Shown here piece by piece: positions 1 to 13,038 of a stretch of 64,000 nucleotides of DNA. Every line of letters starts with the position of its first letter. The first letter of the stretch is position 1. The stretch lies in NCBI GenBank assembly GCA_934569225.1, contig CAKTKC010000004.1:78284-142283 (forward strand). The letters run 5' to 3'. A program made the translations under genes and the position numbers. Source of the stretch: an uncultured Oscillospiraceae bacterium. GTDB lineage: Bacteria; Bacillota; Clostridia; Oscillospirales; Oscillospiraceae. The notes beneath the pieces are model-generated. The model was not told the origin of the DNA and searched no databases. It saw only the letters and a program-made list of their open reading frames with translations.

Positions 1-275
1 ACGTGCTGAGCTATCTGGATAAAATCCCCGTCTGCGCCCACTATGAGCTGAACGGGGAAGTGATCGACGAGTTCCCGTTCCCCACGCTGCAAAGCAGCGC
101 CAAGCCTGTGATGGAATACATGGAGGGCTGGAAGTGCGACATTTCCGGCGTGCGCAAGTGGGAAGATCTTCCCGAAGCGGCGCGGAACTACGTGCAGTAC
201 GTGGAAGAAAAGATCGGCTGCCGCATCGGCTACGTTTCCGTAGGCCCGGAGCGGGACAGCATCATCCTTCGCTGA
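1..275 (+). CDS. purA: Adenylosuccinate synthetase, C-terminal end (partial)
   Basis: Only the last 90 codons are present; the reading frame enters from the left edge (first full codon at base 3). The fragment ends in VSVGPERDSIILR, the typical PurA C-terminus, preceded by the WEDLPEAARNYV segment. PurA makes adenylosuccinate from IMP, aspartate and GTP in the cytosol. The next gene, purB, starts 15 bases downstream and carries out the following step to AMP, so the two are probably co-transcribed. Truncation is due to the window edge, not a mutation. Confidence 0.95.
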   Translation, partial: VLSYLDKIPVCAHYELNGEVIDEFPFPTLQSSAKPVMEYMEGWKCDISGVRKWEDLPEAARNYVQYVEEKIGCRIGYVSVGPERDSIILR

Positions 276-290
276 GCAGGGGGGCAGACT

Positions 291-1706
291 ATGACGGACA
301 AGTACGAATCCCCCTTAAGCTCCCGGTACGCTTCCGACTACATGCTGAACCTGTTTTCCCAGCAGAAGCGGATTGAAGTCTGGCGGAAACTCTGGATCTC
401 TCTGGCAAAAGCCGAGCATTCTCTGGGACTGCCCATCACCGAAAAGCAGATCGAGGAGCTGGAAGCCCACATCACGGACATCGACTTCGCCTGTGCCGCG
501 GCGCGGGAAAAGGAAGTCCGTCACGACGTGATGGCGCACGTGTATACCTACGGCAAGGCCGCGCCCTCCGCCGCCGGTATCATCCATCTGGGCGCCACCA
601 GCTGCTATGTCACCGATAACGCCGACATCGTTCTCTACCGGGACGGCCTGAAATACCTCCGGGGAGAGCTGCTGAAGGTCATCGCCAACCTTTCCCGTTT
701 CGCGGAAACGTACAAGGCGACCCCCACTCTGGGCTACACCCATTATCAGCCCGCCCAGCTGGTCACAGTTGGCAAGCGGGCGACGCTGTGGATGCAGGAT
801 CTTGTCAGCGATCTGGTGGAGCTGGATTTTGTCGTGGAAACCATGAAATTCCTGGGCTGCCGGGGGACTACCGGCACGGAAGCGAGCTTCCTCGAGCTGT
901 TTGACGGGGATACGACGAAAATTGACGAGATGAACCGCCGCATCAGCGCGGACTTTGGTTTTACCCAGTGCTTCGACGTCTGCGGCCAGACCTATCCCCG
1001 GAAGCTGGACAGCCGCATCCTGAACTGCCTTTCTTCCATCGCCCAGAGCTGCTACCGGATGGCAAACGACATTCGGCTTTTACAGCACGACCGTCAGGTG
1101 GAAGAACCCTTTGAAAAGAACCAGATCGGTTCCTCCGCTATGGCTTATAAGCGCAACCCCATGCGCTCCGAGCGTATCTGCTCTCTGTCCCGCTATCTGA
1201 TGGCGGACGCGCTGAACGCTCCCATGACCGCCTCCACCCAGTGGCTGGAGCGCACATTGGACGATTCCGCCAACCGGCGTATCTCCATGCCCGAGGGCTT
1301 CCTCTGCGCCGACGCCATTCTCAGGCTGGCACAGAACGTCACCGACGGTCTGCACGTGAACGAAAAGATTGTGGAGAAGACCGTGCGGGAGTACCTGCCC
1401 TTCATTGCCACGGAAAATCTGATGATGGAGGGCGTCAAGCGGGGCGGTGACCGTCAGCAGCTCCATGAGATTATCCGCACCTGCTCCATGGACGCCACGG
1501 CCAAGATGAAAAACGGCGAGAGCTGGGATCTTCTGGCCGATCTGGCCGGCCATCCGGAATTCGGCATGACGAAGCAGGAGATGGAAGCCGTTCTCGACCC
1601 CATGCTGTACACCGGCCGGTGTGCGGAGCAGGTGGAAAGCTATGTGAAAAAAGTAGCCCCCCTGATCGCCGGTATTGACCGCGAACAGGCGGAGATCAAC
1701 ATTTAA
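291..1706 (+). CDS. purB: Adenylosuccinate lyase
   Basis: 471 residues, normal full length for PurB. It cleaves adenylosuccinate to AMP plus fumarate and SAICAR to AICAR in purine synthesis. The fumarase/aspartase superfamily signature GSSAMAYKRNP is visible near residue 281, with the HLGATSCYVTDNAD substrate segment near residue 100. The start ATG follows a GGGGG-type ribosome site. It lies between the end of purA and guaA on the same strand with short gaps, fitting a purine operon. Confidence 0.97.
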   Translation: MTDKYESPLSSRYASDYMLNLFSQQKRIEVWRKLWISLAKAEHSLGLPITEKQIEELEAHITDIDFACAAAREKEVRHDVMAHVYTYGKAAPSAAGIIHLGATSCYVTDNADIVLYRDGLKYLRGELLKVIANLSRFAETYKATPTLGYTHYQPAQLVTVGKRATLWMQDLVSDLVELDFVVETMKFLGCRGTTGTEASFLELFDGDTTKIDEMNRRISADFGFTQCFDVCGQTYPRKLDSRILNCLSSIAQSCYRMANDIRLLQHDRQVEEPFEKNQIGSSAMAYKRNPMRSERICSLSRYLMADALNAPMTASTQWLERTLDDSANRRISMPEGFLCADAILRLAQNVTDGLHVNEKIVEKTVREYLPFIATENLMMEGVKRGGDRQQLHEIIRTCSMDATAKMKNGESWDLLADLAGHPEFGMTKQEMEAVLDPMLYTGRCAEQVESYVKKVAPLIAGIDREQAEINI

Positions 1707-1736
1707 CCGGCGGGCAGGGAAGGAGAGAGCCACTGT

Positions 1737-3287
1737 ATGCAAGAAAAAATCCTGATTCTGGACTTTGGCGGACAGTACAATCAGCTGATCGCCCGGCGGG
1801 TGCGGGAGCAGAACGTCTACTGCGAGATCAAGCCCTACACCACGACCCTGGACGAGATTCGCGCCTTTGCGCCCATGGGCATTATTTTCACCGGCGGCCC
1901 CAACAGCGTGTATCTGGAAGAATCTCCCCACGTTGATCCGGAAGTGTTCCGGCTGGGCGTTCCCATCCTGGGCATTTGCTACGGCTGCCAGCTGATGGCT
2001 CACACCCTGGGCGGTCAGGTCACTGCCGCGCAGGAGGATACCGCCCGGGAGTACGGCAAGACCGTCACCTATTACGATACCGGCTGCAAGCTGTTCAAGG
2101 GCATCCCCGAGCAGGCCATTTCCTGGATGAGCCATGGCGACTACATGGCGAAGGTGCCGGAGGGCTTTGCGCTGGTCGCCCACACCGACGCCTGCCCCAA
2201 TGCCGCCATTGCCGATGAGAGCCGGGGCTTCTACGGCGTTCAGTTCCATCCGGAGGTGAACCACACCAAGTTCGGCAGCCAGATGCTGCGCAACTTCCTC
2301 TACGAGGTCTGCGGCGCCAAGGGCACCTGGACGATGGGGGATTTCTGCAAAAATACCGTGGCACAGCTCCGGGACACCATCGGCCCCAAGGGGCGTGTGC
2401 TGCTGGCGCTGTCCGGCGGCGTGGATTCCTCCGTCCTGGCGGCGCTGCTGGCCGAAGCGGTAGGGGATCGTCTGACCGCCGTCTTTGTCGATCACGGCTG
2501 TATGCGCAAAAATGAAGGCGACGAGGTGGAAGCCGCCTTTGCCAAATGGAACATCCACTTTGTCCGTGTGGACGCGGAAAAGCGCTTCCTGGACAAGCTC
2601 AAGGGCGTGGAAGACCCCCAGCGCAAGCGCCAGATCATCGGCGCGGAGTTCGGATATGTATTTCTGGATGAAGCCGTGAAATTCGGCATCACCAAGGAGG
2701 ACTTTTTCGCCCAGGGCACCATCTATCCCGACGTCATCGAGTCCGGCGCGGGAGATGCCGACGTGATCAAGAGCCACCACAATAAGCTCCTGCCCAGAGA
2801 GGTCATTGAGCAGTTCAAGGCCGTTCTGGAGCCGCTGGATCACCTGTTCAAGGACGAGATCCGGCTGCTGGGCAAGGAATTGGGGCTTCCCGATTATCTC
2901 GTCCACCGTCAGCCCTTCCCGGGCCCCGGTCTTGCCATTCGGATTTTGGGCGACGTGACGAAAGAAAAGCTGGACATTCTCCGGGAGGCGGACTTCATCT
3001 TCCGGGAGGAGATCGCCAAGGCCGACCTTGGAGACATTTGCAGCCAGTATTTCGCAGTCCTTACCAATGCCAGAAGCGTCGGTGTCATGGGCGACGGCCG
3101 CACCTACGAAAACGTCCTTGCCCTTCGCAGCGTCACGACCAGCGACTTCATGACCGCGGAGTGGACGCGGATTCCCTACGAGGTGCTGGATCGCGCCTCT
3201 GTGCGGATCGTCAACGAGGTGCCCCACATCAACCGCATTGTGTACGACATCACAAGCAAGCCCCCGGCGACGGTGGAATGGGAGTAA
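1737..3287 (+). CDS. guaA: GMP synthase (glutamine-hydrolysing)
   Basis: 516 residues. The N-terminal class I glutamine amidotransferase domain (about 1-190) has the nucleophile elbow GICYGCQ and the FHPE histidine/glutamate pair. It is followed by an ATP pyrophosphatase domain with PP-loop [10 protein letters not shown] near residue 224, and the C-terminal dimerisation domain with RQPFPGPGL. It converts XMP to GMP using glutamine and ATP. The start follows AAGGAGAG. It is the first of five consecutive glutamine amidotransferase genes. Confidence 0.97.
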   Translation: MQEKILILDFGGQYNQLIARRVREQNVYCEIKPYTTTLDEIRAFAPMGIIFTGGPNSVYLEESPHVDPEVFRLGVPILGICYGCQLMAHTLGGQVTAAQEDTAREYGKTVTYYDTGCKLFKGIPEQAISWMSHGDYMAKVPEGFALVAHTDACPNAAIADESRGFYGVQFHPEVNHTKFGSQMLRNFLYEVCGAKGTWTMGDFCKNTVAQLRDTIGPKGRVLLALSGGVDSSVLAALLAEAVGDRLTAVFVDHGCMRKNEGDEVEAAFAKWNIHFVRVDAEKRFLDKLKGVEDPQRKRQIIGAEFGYVFLDEAVKFGITKEDFFAQGTIYPDVIESGAGDADVIKSHHNKLLPREVIEQFKAVLEPLDHLFKDEIRLLGKELGLPDYLVHRQPFPGPGLAIRILGDVTKEKLDILREADFIFREEIAKADLGDICSQYFAVLTNARSVGVMGDGRTYENVLALRSVTTSDFMTAEWTRIPYEVLDRASVRIVNEVPHINRIVYDITSKPPATVEWE

Positions 3288-3324
3288 AAAGCCGCTGTAG
3301 GAAGATACGACAAGGAGGTCTATT

Positions 3325-6752
<3,428 letters not shown>

Positions 6753-6754
6753 CC

Positions 6755-8188
6755 ATGAGTATCCACGAAGAATGCGGCGTGTTCGGCGTTTACAGCCAGC
6801 GTCAGGAGGATGTAGCGAGCCTTGCCTACTACGGGCTGTATTCCCTACAGCACCGTGGGCAGGAGGGCTGCGGCATTGTCGTCAATGATGACGGCGTTTT
6901 TGACGGCCATAAGGGTCTGGGGCTGGTGAGCGAGGTGTTCACGGGCAGTGTCATGAAGCAGTTTCCCACGGGGGAAATGGCGGTTGCTCACGCCCGCTAC
7001 GGCACCACCGGCGGCTCCAATCTGGCAAACTGCCAGCCCATTCAGGTCAATCACTTAAAAGGCAAGCTGGCGCTTGCCCATAACGGTAACTTAAGCAACG
7101 CGCTTCAGCTCCGCCGGGAGCTGGAGCTTTCCGGCGCCATTTTCCATACTACCTCCGACACGGAGACCATCGCCTATGTGATCACCCGGGAGCGGATCAC
7201 CGCCCCCTCCATTCAGGCGGCGGTCAGCCGCGCGGTGGACAGGCTGGAGGGCGCTTTTTCTCTGGTCATGATGTCCTCCACCAAGCTCATTGCGGTGCGT
7301 GACCCCCACGGCTTCCGCCCGCTGTGCTACGGAAAAAGGAAGGACGGGACGTATATCGTCGCTTCGGAGAGCTGCGCCCTCCACGCTGTGGGCGCGGAAT
7401 TCCAGCGGGACATTCTGCCCGGGGAAATTCTGACCTTTGACTGCGACGGCATCCATTCCGATACCAGCCACTGCGGCATTGCGCCCAAGAAGATGTGCAT
7501 TTTTGAATACATCTACTTTGCCCGGCCGGATTCCGTCATCGACGGTGTCAGCGTTCATGATGCCCGGGTCAGGGCAGGGGAGATCCTTGCGAAAACCCAT
7601 CCGGTGGACGCGGACATTGTCATCGGCGTGCCGGATTCCGGGCTGGACGCCGCCATGGGCTACGCCCGGGAATCGGGGATTCCCTACGGCATCGGCCTGA
7701 TCAAGAATAAATACATCGGCAGAACCTTCATCGCTCCGGGGCAAGACCACCGGGTAGACCAGGTCAAGATCAAGCTCAGCCCTGTGGAAAGCGAAGTCCG
7801 GGGCAAACGGGTGGTGATGGTGGATGATTCCATCGTCCGGGGCACGACCTCCGGGCGGATCGTACAGCTTCTGCGGGACGCGGGGGCGAAGGAAATCCAC
7901 ATGCGCATCTCCGCGCCGCCCTTCCTGCACCCCTGCTACTATGGCACGGACATCGACTCCCGGGAGCACCTGATCGCCTGCCATCATACCGTGGAGGAAA
8001 TCGGGGAGATCATCGGCGTTGACAGCCTGGGCTATCTGCCGTTGGGGAATCTGCGTGACCTGTGCGGCGGCGAAGAATATTGCAGCGCCTGCTTTGACGG
8101 CGACTATCCCACATCGATTCCCGAGGACACCCGGAAAGACCAGTTTGAGCAGAAGCTTTCCCAGAGAAAGGCCGGTGAAAAGCCATGA
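6755..8188 (+). CDS. purF: Amidophosphoribosyltransferase
   Basis: 477 residues. It catalyses the first committed step of purine synthesis (PRPP plus glutamine to phosphoribosylamine). The start MSIHEECGVFG shows a short propeptide ahead of the nucleophile Cys7 (class II amidotransferase). The PRPP loop VMVDDSIVRGTTSGRIV lies near residue 350. Cysteines in IACHH and EYCSACFDGDYP match the iron-sulfur ligands of the Bacillus-type enzyme. The end overlaps carA by ATGA. Confidence 0.97.
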   Translation: MSIHEECGVFGVYSQRQEDVASLAYYGLYSLQHRGQEGCGIVVNDDGVFDGHKGLGLVSEVFTGSVMKQFPTGEMAVAHARYGTTGGSNLANCQPIQVNHLKGKLALAHNGNLSNALQLRRELELSGAIFHTTSDTETIAYVITRERITAPSIQAAVSRAVDRLEGAFSLVMMSSTKLIAVRDPHGFRPLCYGKRKDGTYIVASESCALHAVGAEFQRDILPGEILTFDCDGIHSDTSHCGIAPKKMCIFEYIYFARPDSVIDGVSVHDARVRAGEILAKTHPVDADIVIGVPDSGLDAAMGYARESGIPYGIGLIKNKYIGRTFIAPGQDHRVDQVKIKLSPVESEVRGKRVVMVDDSIVRGTTSGRIVQLLRDAGAKEIHMRISAPPFLHPCYYGTDIDSREHLIACHHTVEEIGEIIGVDSLGYLPLGNLRDLCGGEEYCSACFDGDYPTSIPEDTRKDQFEQKLSQRKAGEKP

Positions 8189-9270
8189 ATCGGAACTTTG
8201 ACAGAAAAATCATTCTGGAGGACGGCACCGAATTTTACGGTTACGGCTTCGGTGCCAAGAAAGATGCGCTGGTGGAGCTGGTGTTCAACACCTCCATGGT
8301 GGGCTATCAGGAAATCCTCTCCGACCCTTCCTACACCGCGCAGGCCGTGGTCATGACCTACCCCCTGATCGGCAATTACGGCATGTGCGACGACGACTAC
8401 GAGACGGGCAGACCCACCATCAGCGGTCTGGTCGTCCGGGAATTCAACAGCGAGCCTTCCAACTTCCGCGCCGCGCGGACGCTGGAGGATGTGATGATTC
8501 AGTATAACATTGTGGGTATCGCCGGGGTGGATACCCGCCGCCTTGCCCGCCACATCCGGGACGAGGGCACCTGCAAGGCGCTGATCGTGGACGCGCAGAC
8601 ACCCAGCATTGCGTGCCTTGCGGAAATGCGCTCCACCGCTCTGCCCACCGATCAGGTTTCCGTGGTGAGTACGAAATCCCCGTGGATATCCGCTTGTGAA
8701 AATCCAAAGCACCGGGTTGTGGCCGTGGACTGCGGTATCAAGCACAACATCATCCGCAGTCTGAACGCCCGGGGGTGTGAAGTGACCATCGTTCCGTGGA
8801 CAATTACCGCCGAAGAAGTGATGGCCATGCACCCGGACGGCCTGTTCATCTCCAACGGCCCCGGCAACCCGGAGGATGCAAAGCCGGTGATTGCCCTTGT
8901 CCGCGCCCTCCGAGGCAAGCTGCCGATTTTCGGCATTTGTCTTGGACATCAGATCATCGCCCTTGCCTACGGCGCGTCCACCTACAAGCTGAAATTCGGC
9001 CACCGGGGCGGAAACCATCCGGTGAAAAACCTCCAGACGGGGAAGGTGGAGATCACCTCCCAGAATCATTCCTACGCGGTAAAGGCGGATTCTCTGGAAG
9101 GGACCGGCCTGACTGTGACCCACGTCAACCTGCTGGACGGCACGGTGGAGGGGCAGAAGTGCGCCGCCGACCGGATATTCAGCGTCCAGTACCACCCGGA
9201 AAGCGCCCCCGGCCCCCAGGACAGCGCCTACCTGTTCGATGAATTCATCGCCATGATGGAGGGAAAGTAA
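8185..9270 (+). CDS. carA: Carbamoyl-phosphate synthase, small (glutaminase) chain
   Basis: 361 residues. Class I amidotransferase with the nucleophile segment FGICLGHQ and C-terminal [12 protein letters not shown], preceded by the CPSase small-chain domain with [10 protein letters not shown]. It supplies ammonia to CarB for carbamoyl phosphate used in pyrimidine and arginine synthesis. It overlaps purF by 4 bases (ATGA) and is followed by carB after one base, so the three are translationally coupled. Confidence 0.97.
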   Translation: MNRNFDRKIILEDGTEFYGYGFGAKKDALVELVFNTSMVGYQEILSDPSYTAQAVVMTYPLIGNYGMCDDDYETGRPTISGLVVREFNSEPSNFRAARTLEDVMIQYNIVGIAGVDTRRLARHIRDEGTCKALIVDAQTPSIACLAEMRSTALPTDQVSVVSTKSPWISACENPKHRVVAVDCGIKHNIIRSLNARGCEVTIVPWTITAEEVMAMHPDGLFISNGPGNPEDAKPVIALVRALRGKLPIFGICLGHQIIALAYGASTYKLKFGHRGGNHPVKNLQTGKVEITSQNHSYAVKADSLEGTGLTVTHVNLLDGTVEGQKCAADRIFSVQYHPESAPGPQDSAYLFDEFIAMMEGK

Positions 9271-9271
9271 C

Positions 9272-12200
9272 ATGCCGAAACGTACCGATTTGAAGAAAAT
9301 TCTGGTCATTGGCTCCGGCCCCATCGTCATCGGTCAGGCGGCGGAATTCGACTACGCCGGTACCCAGGCCTGTCTCGCCCTGAAAGAGGAAGGCTACGAG
9401 GTCATTCTGTGCAACAGCAACCCCGCGACCATCATGACCGACCCCGCTATCGCGGACAAGGTCTATATGGAGCCGCTGACACTGGAATATATCGCCCGTA
9501 TCGTCCGCTTTGAGCGGCCGGACGCCATCATCCCCGGCATCGGCGGTCAGACGGGACTGAATCTTGCCATGCAGCTGGAAAAAAAGGGCATTCTGAAAGA
9601 ATGCCACGTGCAGCTGCTGGGAACCCCCAGTGAATCCATCGAGCAGGCGGAGGATCGGGAGCTGTTCAAGGAGCTTTGCCAGCGCCTGGGCGAGCCGGTG
9701 CTTCCGTCTCAGATCGCCAATTCCATGGAGGAGGGGATTGCCGCGGCGGAAACCATCGGCTATCCCGTGGTACTTCGCCCCGCCTTCACTCTGGGCGGTA
9801 CCGGCGGCGGATTTGCCGATAACGAGGAAGAATTCCGGGAAATCATGAAAAACGCTCTGGTGCTGTCTCCCGTCCATCAGGTTCTGGTGGAGAAGAGCAT
9901 CAAGGGCTTCAAGGAAATCGAATACGAGGTCATGCGGGACGCCAACGACACCGCCATTGCCATCTGCAATATGGAAAACCTAGATCCCGTGGGCATCCAC
10001 ACCGGCGACTCCATCGTGGTCTGCCCCTCCCAGACGCTGACCAACAAGGAATATCACATGCTCCGGGATTCCGCCCTGCGCCTGATCCGGGCGCTGAAAA
10101 TCCAGGGCGGCTGTAATGTCCAGTTCGCGCTGGACCCCAAGTCTTTCCAGTACTACCTCATCGAGGTCAATCCCAGAGTGTCCCGTTCCTCCGCCTTGGC
10201 CTCCAAGGCCTCCGGCTATCCGATTGCCCGGGTTTCCGCGAAAATCTGCGTGGGCATGACGCTGGACGAAATTCGTCTCGCCAACACCTGCGCGGCCTTC
10301 GAGCCGGCGCTGGACTATGTGGTCACCAAAATGCCCCGGTTCCCCTTCGACAAATTCTCCGACGCCAACAACCGTCTCGGCACTCAGATGAAGGCCACAG
10401 GCGAAACCATGAGCGTCGGCCGCACCTTTGAAGAAAGCCTGCTCAAGGGCATCCGCTCTCTGGAAATTGGTGTGTACCATCTGCACATGGCGAAATTCGA
10501 CAGCTGGGGCAGGGAAGGCCTGCTGGACTATATCAAAATCGGCACCGACGACCGCATCTACGCCATTGCCCAGCTGCTTCGCGTGGGCGTAAGCGTGGAG
10601 GAAATCGTGGAAAAAAGCACCATCGACGCCTTCTTCATCCGCAAGCTGCAAAACATCATTTCCATGGAGCGGGAGCTTTCCGGCGCGGTCATGGACAGCA
10701 GCGTGTATTATCAGGCGAAGAAGATGGGCTTCTCCGACCGGGCGGTGGCGCAGATCTGGAACATCCCGGAACGAAAGGTATTCGCCCTGCGTCAGAGCAG
10801 TAACATCCGCCCGGTGTACAAGATGATTGACTCCTGCGCCGGGGAATTCGACAGCTATATCCCGTATTTTTACTCCACCTATGAGACGGAAAACGAGTCC
10901 GTCGTTTCCGACAAGAAGAAGGTCATCGTCCTCGGCTCCGGCCCCATCCGTATCGGTCAGGGCGTTGAATTCGACTATTCCACCGTCCACGCTATCCAGA
11001 CCATCAAAAACGCGGGCTATGAGGCCATCATCATCAACAATAACCCGGAAACCGTTTCCACGGATTACACCACCTCCGACAAGCTGTACTTTGAGCCGCT
11101 GACGGTGGAGGACGTAATGAACGTGGTGGAGCAGGAGAAGCCCGAGGGCGTCATTGCCTCTCTGGGCGGTCAGACCGCCATCAATCTGGCGCAGCCCCTG
11201 ACGGATCTGGGCGTGAACATCATCGGCACCGACTGCGCCGCCATCGAAAAGGCGGAAAACCGGGACGCCTTTGAAAAGCTTCTCATTTCTCTGAACATCC
11301 CCCAGCCGAAGGGGAAGGCCGTCACCCGCATTGAGGACGGCGTCGCCGCCGCCCGGGAGATCGGCTATCCCGTTCTGGTGCGCCCCAGCTTCGTGCTGGG
11401 CGGGCGGGCAATGCAGATCGTCGCCAACGAGGAACAGCTGCGGCATTACCTCCACACCGCCGTGGAGATCGACGCGGACAAACCGGTGCTGGTGGACAAG
11501 TATATCCGGGGCAAAGAGGTGGAGATCGACGCCATCTGCGACGGGACGGACGTGTTCGTTCCGGGTATCATGGAGCTGGTGGAGCGCACCGGCGTTCACT
11601 CCGGTGACTCCATCTCCGTGTATCCGTCCTTCTCCATTTCCAACAAGGTCAAGGGCATTATTTTGCAGTACGCGAAGAAGCTGGGGCCTGCCATCGGCAT
11701 TAAGGGACTGTACAACATCCAGTTCATCGTCGATCCGGAGGATCACGTGTATATCATCGAGGTCAACCCCCGTTCCTCCCGCACCGTGCCGTTCCTGAGC
11801 AAGGCCACGGGCTACCCGCTGGCGGACATTGCTACGTTGGTGGCGCTGGGTCAGAGCCTGAAGGAGCAGGGCATCGACATGCTGTACCCCGACGAGCAGA
11901 AGCGGTACTATGCCAAAGCCCCGGCCTTCTCCTTCTCCAAGCTGCGGGGGCTGGACGCCTACCTGTCCCCGGAGATGAAGTCCACTGGCGAAGCCATCGG
12001 CTACGACAACAACCTGACCCACGCGCTTTACAAGGCGATGCAGGCGTCGGGGATGAAGCTGGAAAATTACGGCACCGTATTTGTGACCATCTCCGACGAG
12101 GACAAGGAGGAAGCGCTGCCCCTGATCCGCCGGTTTTACCAGCTGGGCTTCAACATTGAGGCTACCGTGGGCACCGCGGTTTTCCTGCGCCAGCACGGCA

Positions 12201-12451
12201 TCAAGACCCGCGTCCGGGCGAAGGTGGACGACGGCTCCGATGAAATTCTCAATTCCATTCGTCAGGGCTACGTCACCTACGTCATCAACACCATGGACGT
12301 CCGCTGTGAGGATGTGCATTCCGGCTCCAGCCAGATCCGCCGCTGCGCGGTGGAAAATGGCGTCACCATGCTGACGGCGCTGGACACGGTGCGTGTGCTG
12401 CTGGACGTGCTGGAGGAGATCACCCTCGGCATTTCCACCATTGACGCCTGA
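9272..12451 (+). CDS. carB: Carbamoyl-phosphate synthase, large chain
   Basis: 1059 residues, full length. Two homologous ATP-grasp halves are visible: the first begins [26 protein letters not shown], split here as [14 protein letters not shown] then AAEFDYAG; the second near residue 550 begins [22 protein letters not shown]-terminal MGS-like allosteric domain follows. It makes carbamoyl phosphate from bicarbonate, ATP and ammonia delivered by CarA. It is the last gene of the run; a strong terminator follows within 15 bases. Confidence 0.97.
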   Translation: MPKRTDLKKILVIGSGPIVIGQAAEFDYAGTQACLALKEEGYEVILCNSNPATIMTDPAIADKVYMEPLTLEYIARIVRFERPDAIIPGIGGQTGLNLAMQLEKKGILKECHVQLLGTPSESIEQAEDRELFKELCQRLGEPVLPSQIANSMEEGIAAAETIGYPVVLRPAFTLGGTGGGFADNEEEFREIMKNALVLSPVHQVLVEKSIKGFKEIEYEVMRDANDTAIAICNMENLDPVGIHTGDSIVVCPSQTLTNKEYHMLRDSALRLIRALKIQGGCNVQFALDPKSFQYYLIEVNPRVSRSSALASKASGYPIARVSAKICVGMTLDEIRLANTCAAFEPALDYVVTKMPRFPFDKFSDANNRLGTQMKATGETMSVGRTFEESLLKGIRSLEIGVYHLHMAKFDSWGREGLLDYIKIGTDDRIYAIAQLLRVGVSVEEIVEKSTIDAFFIRKLQNIISMERELSGAVMDSSVYYQAKKMGFSDRAVAQIWNIPERKVFALRQSSNIRPVYKMIDSCAGEFDSYIPYFYSTYETENESVVSDKKKVIVLGSGPIRIGQGVEFDYSTVHAIQTIKNAGYEAIIINNNPETVSTDYTTSDKLYFEPLTVEDVMNVVEQEKPEGVIASLGGQTAINLAQPLTDLGVNIIGTDCAAIEKAENRDAFEKLLISLNIPQPKGKAVTRIEDGVAAAREIGYPVLVRPSFVLGGRAMQIVANEEQLRHYLHTAVEIDADKPVLVDKYIRGKEVEIDAICDGTDVFVPGIMELVERTGVHSGDSISVYPSFSISNKVKGIILQYAKKLGPAIGIKGLYNIQFIVDPEDHVYIIEVNPRSSRTVPFLSKATGYPLADIATLVALGQSLKEQGIDMLYPDEQKRYYAKAPAFSFSKLRGLDAYLSPEMKSTGEAIGYDNNLTHALYKAMQASGMKLENYGTVFVTISDEDKEEALPLIRRFYQLGFNIEATVGTAVFLRQHGIKTRVRAKVDDGSDEILNSIRQGYVTYVINTMDVRCEDVHSGSSQIRRCAVENGVTMLTALDTVRVLLDVLEEITLGISTIDA

Positions 12452-12465
12452 TTCTTTTCCATTTA

Positions 12466-12493
12466 GAGCCGCCCGACAAGGGCGGCTCCTTTT
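12466..12493 (+). terminator. Rho-independent terminator after carB
   Basis: A perfect 9-bp stem GAGCCGCCC/GGGCGGCTC with loop GACAA is followed by CTTTTG. It ends the purA-carB transcription unit. Confidence 0.9.
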
Positions 12494-12559
12494 GTATGCG
12501 AAAAATGTCAAGGAAAATATTTCACAAAAGTTTACATAATTCTTGTCCATTTTTCCAAA

Positions 12560-12588
12560 TTGCGGCGGGCAGCGGGGTAGGGTATAAT
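12560..12588 (+). promoter_or_regulatory. Housekeeping promoter for the 12619 gene
   Basis: TTGCGG (12560-12565), a 17-base spacer, then a perfect TATAAT (12583-12588). The gene starts 31 bases downstream of the -10 with a GGAGG site between. Confidence 0.65.
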
Positions 12589-12618
12589 AGCGGCACAAGA
12601 GAAGGACGGAGGGAACGC

Positions 12619-12996
12619 ATGAAACGGTGGATACCCATTGGGGTGGTTTTGGTGCTGGTGATTCTGGCTTTTGGGCTGTGCGTCACGGCCTGGAATCCGG
12701 GGGAGTTTTCGGGGGACTGGTACTGCGCGGAGACCGGGGAGCTGTTCCGGTTTCAGGACGGGCTGGTCAGCTGCGAGCAACATAATCTGCTCAGCGGCAC
12801 CATTGATGCCATGTGCGGCGCATACTGCTTTGACCGGGGTTCCGTGACGGTTTTCTCTCTGGGGGTAGCCGGGCTGGAAAATCCGCGGCAGCTGTACCTC
12901 ATACACGGCACCGACGGCGACCGCCTGTGCGGGTCGAAAGACGGCTCCGAAAAAACATATTTTTACCGCAGTCAGCAAGCGGCGCTGGAAAATTAA
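12619..12996 (+). CDS. Small membrane-anchored protein, unknown function
   Basis: 125 residues from the ATG at 12619, which is preceded by GGAGGG; the frame stays open upstream but that part overlaps the promoter and carB terminator. An N-terminal hydrophobic helix (about residues 7-25, ending in AFGLCVTAW) suggests a signal anchor or lipoprotein-like start, followed by an extracytoplasmic domain of about 100 residues with the FSGDWYCAETGELFRFQDG pattern, read as a small beta-rich module. Family not recognised. It has its own promoter and converges on the 13039 gene. Confidence 0.65.
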   Translation: MKRWIPIGVVLVLVILAFGLCVTAWNPGEFSGDWYCAETGELFRFQDGLVSCEQHNLLSGTIDAMCGAYCFDRGSVTVFSLGVAGLENPRQLYLIHGTDGDRLCGSKDGSEKTYFYRSQQAALEN

Positions 12997-12998
12997 CG

Positions 12999-13037
12999 AA
13001 TCCCCTCTGCCCGTTTATTGTGGGCAGAGGGGATTTT
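12999..13037. terminator. Bidirectional terminator between convergent genes
   Basis: A 14-bp perfect stem AATCCCCTCTGCCC/GGGCAGAGGGGATT with loop GTTTATTGT and T-rich flanks lies exactly between the end of the 12619 gene (+) and the end of the 13039 gene (-). Confidence 0.85.
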
Positions 13038-13038
13038 C

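Noticed and set aside
9980..12598. An 872-codon open frame opposite carB
   Set aside because: Antisense to carB, no motif, and it crosses the carB terminator.
12496..12618. Upstream extension of the 12619 gene
   Set aside because: It would include the promoter and lacks a ribosome site; GGAGGG fits the ATG at 12619.
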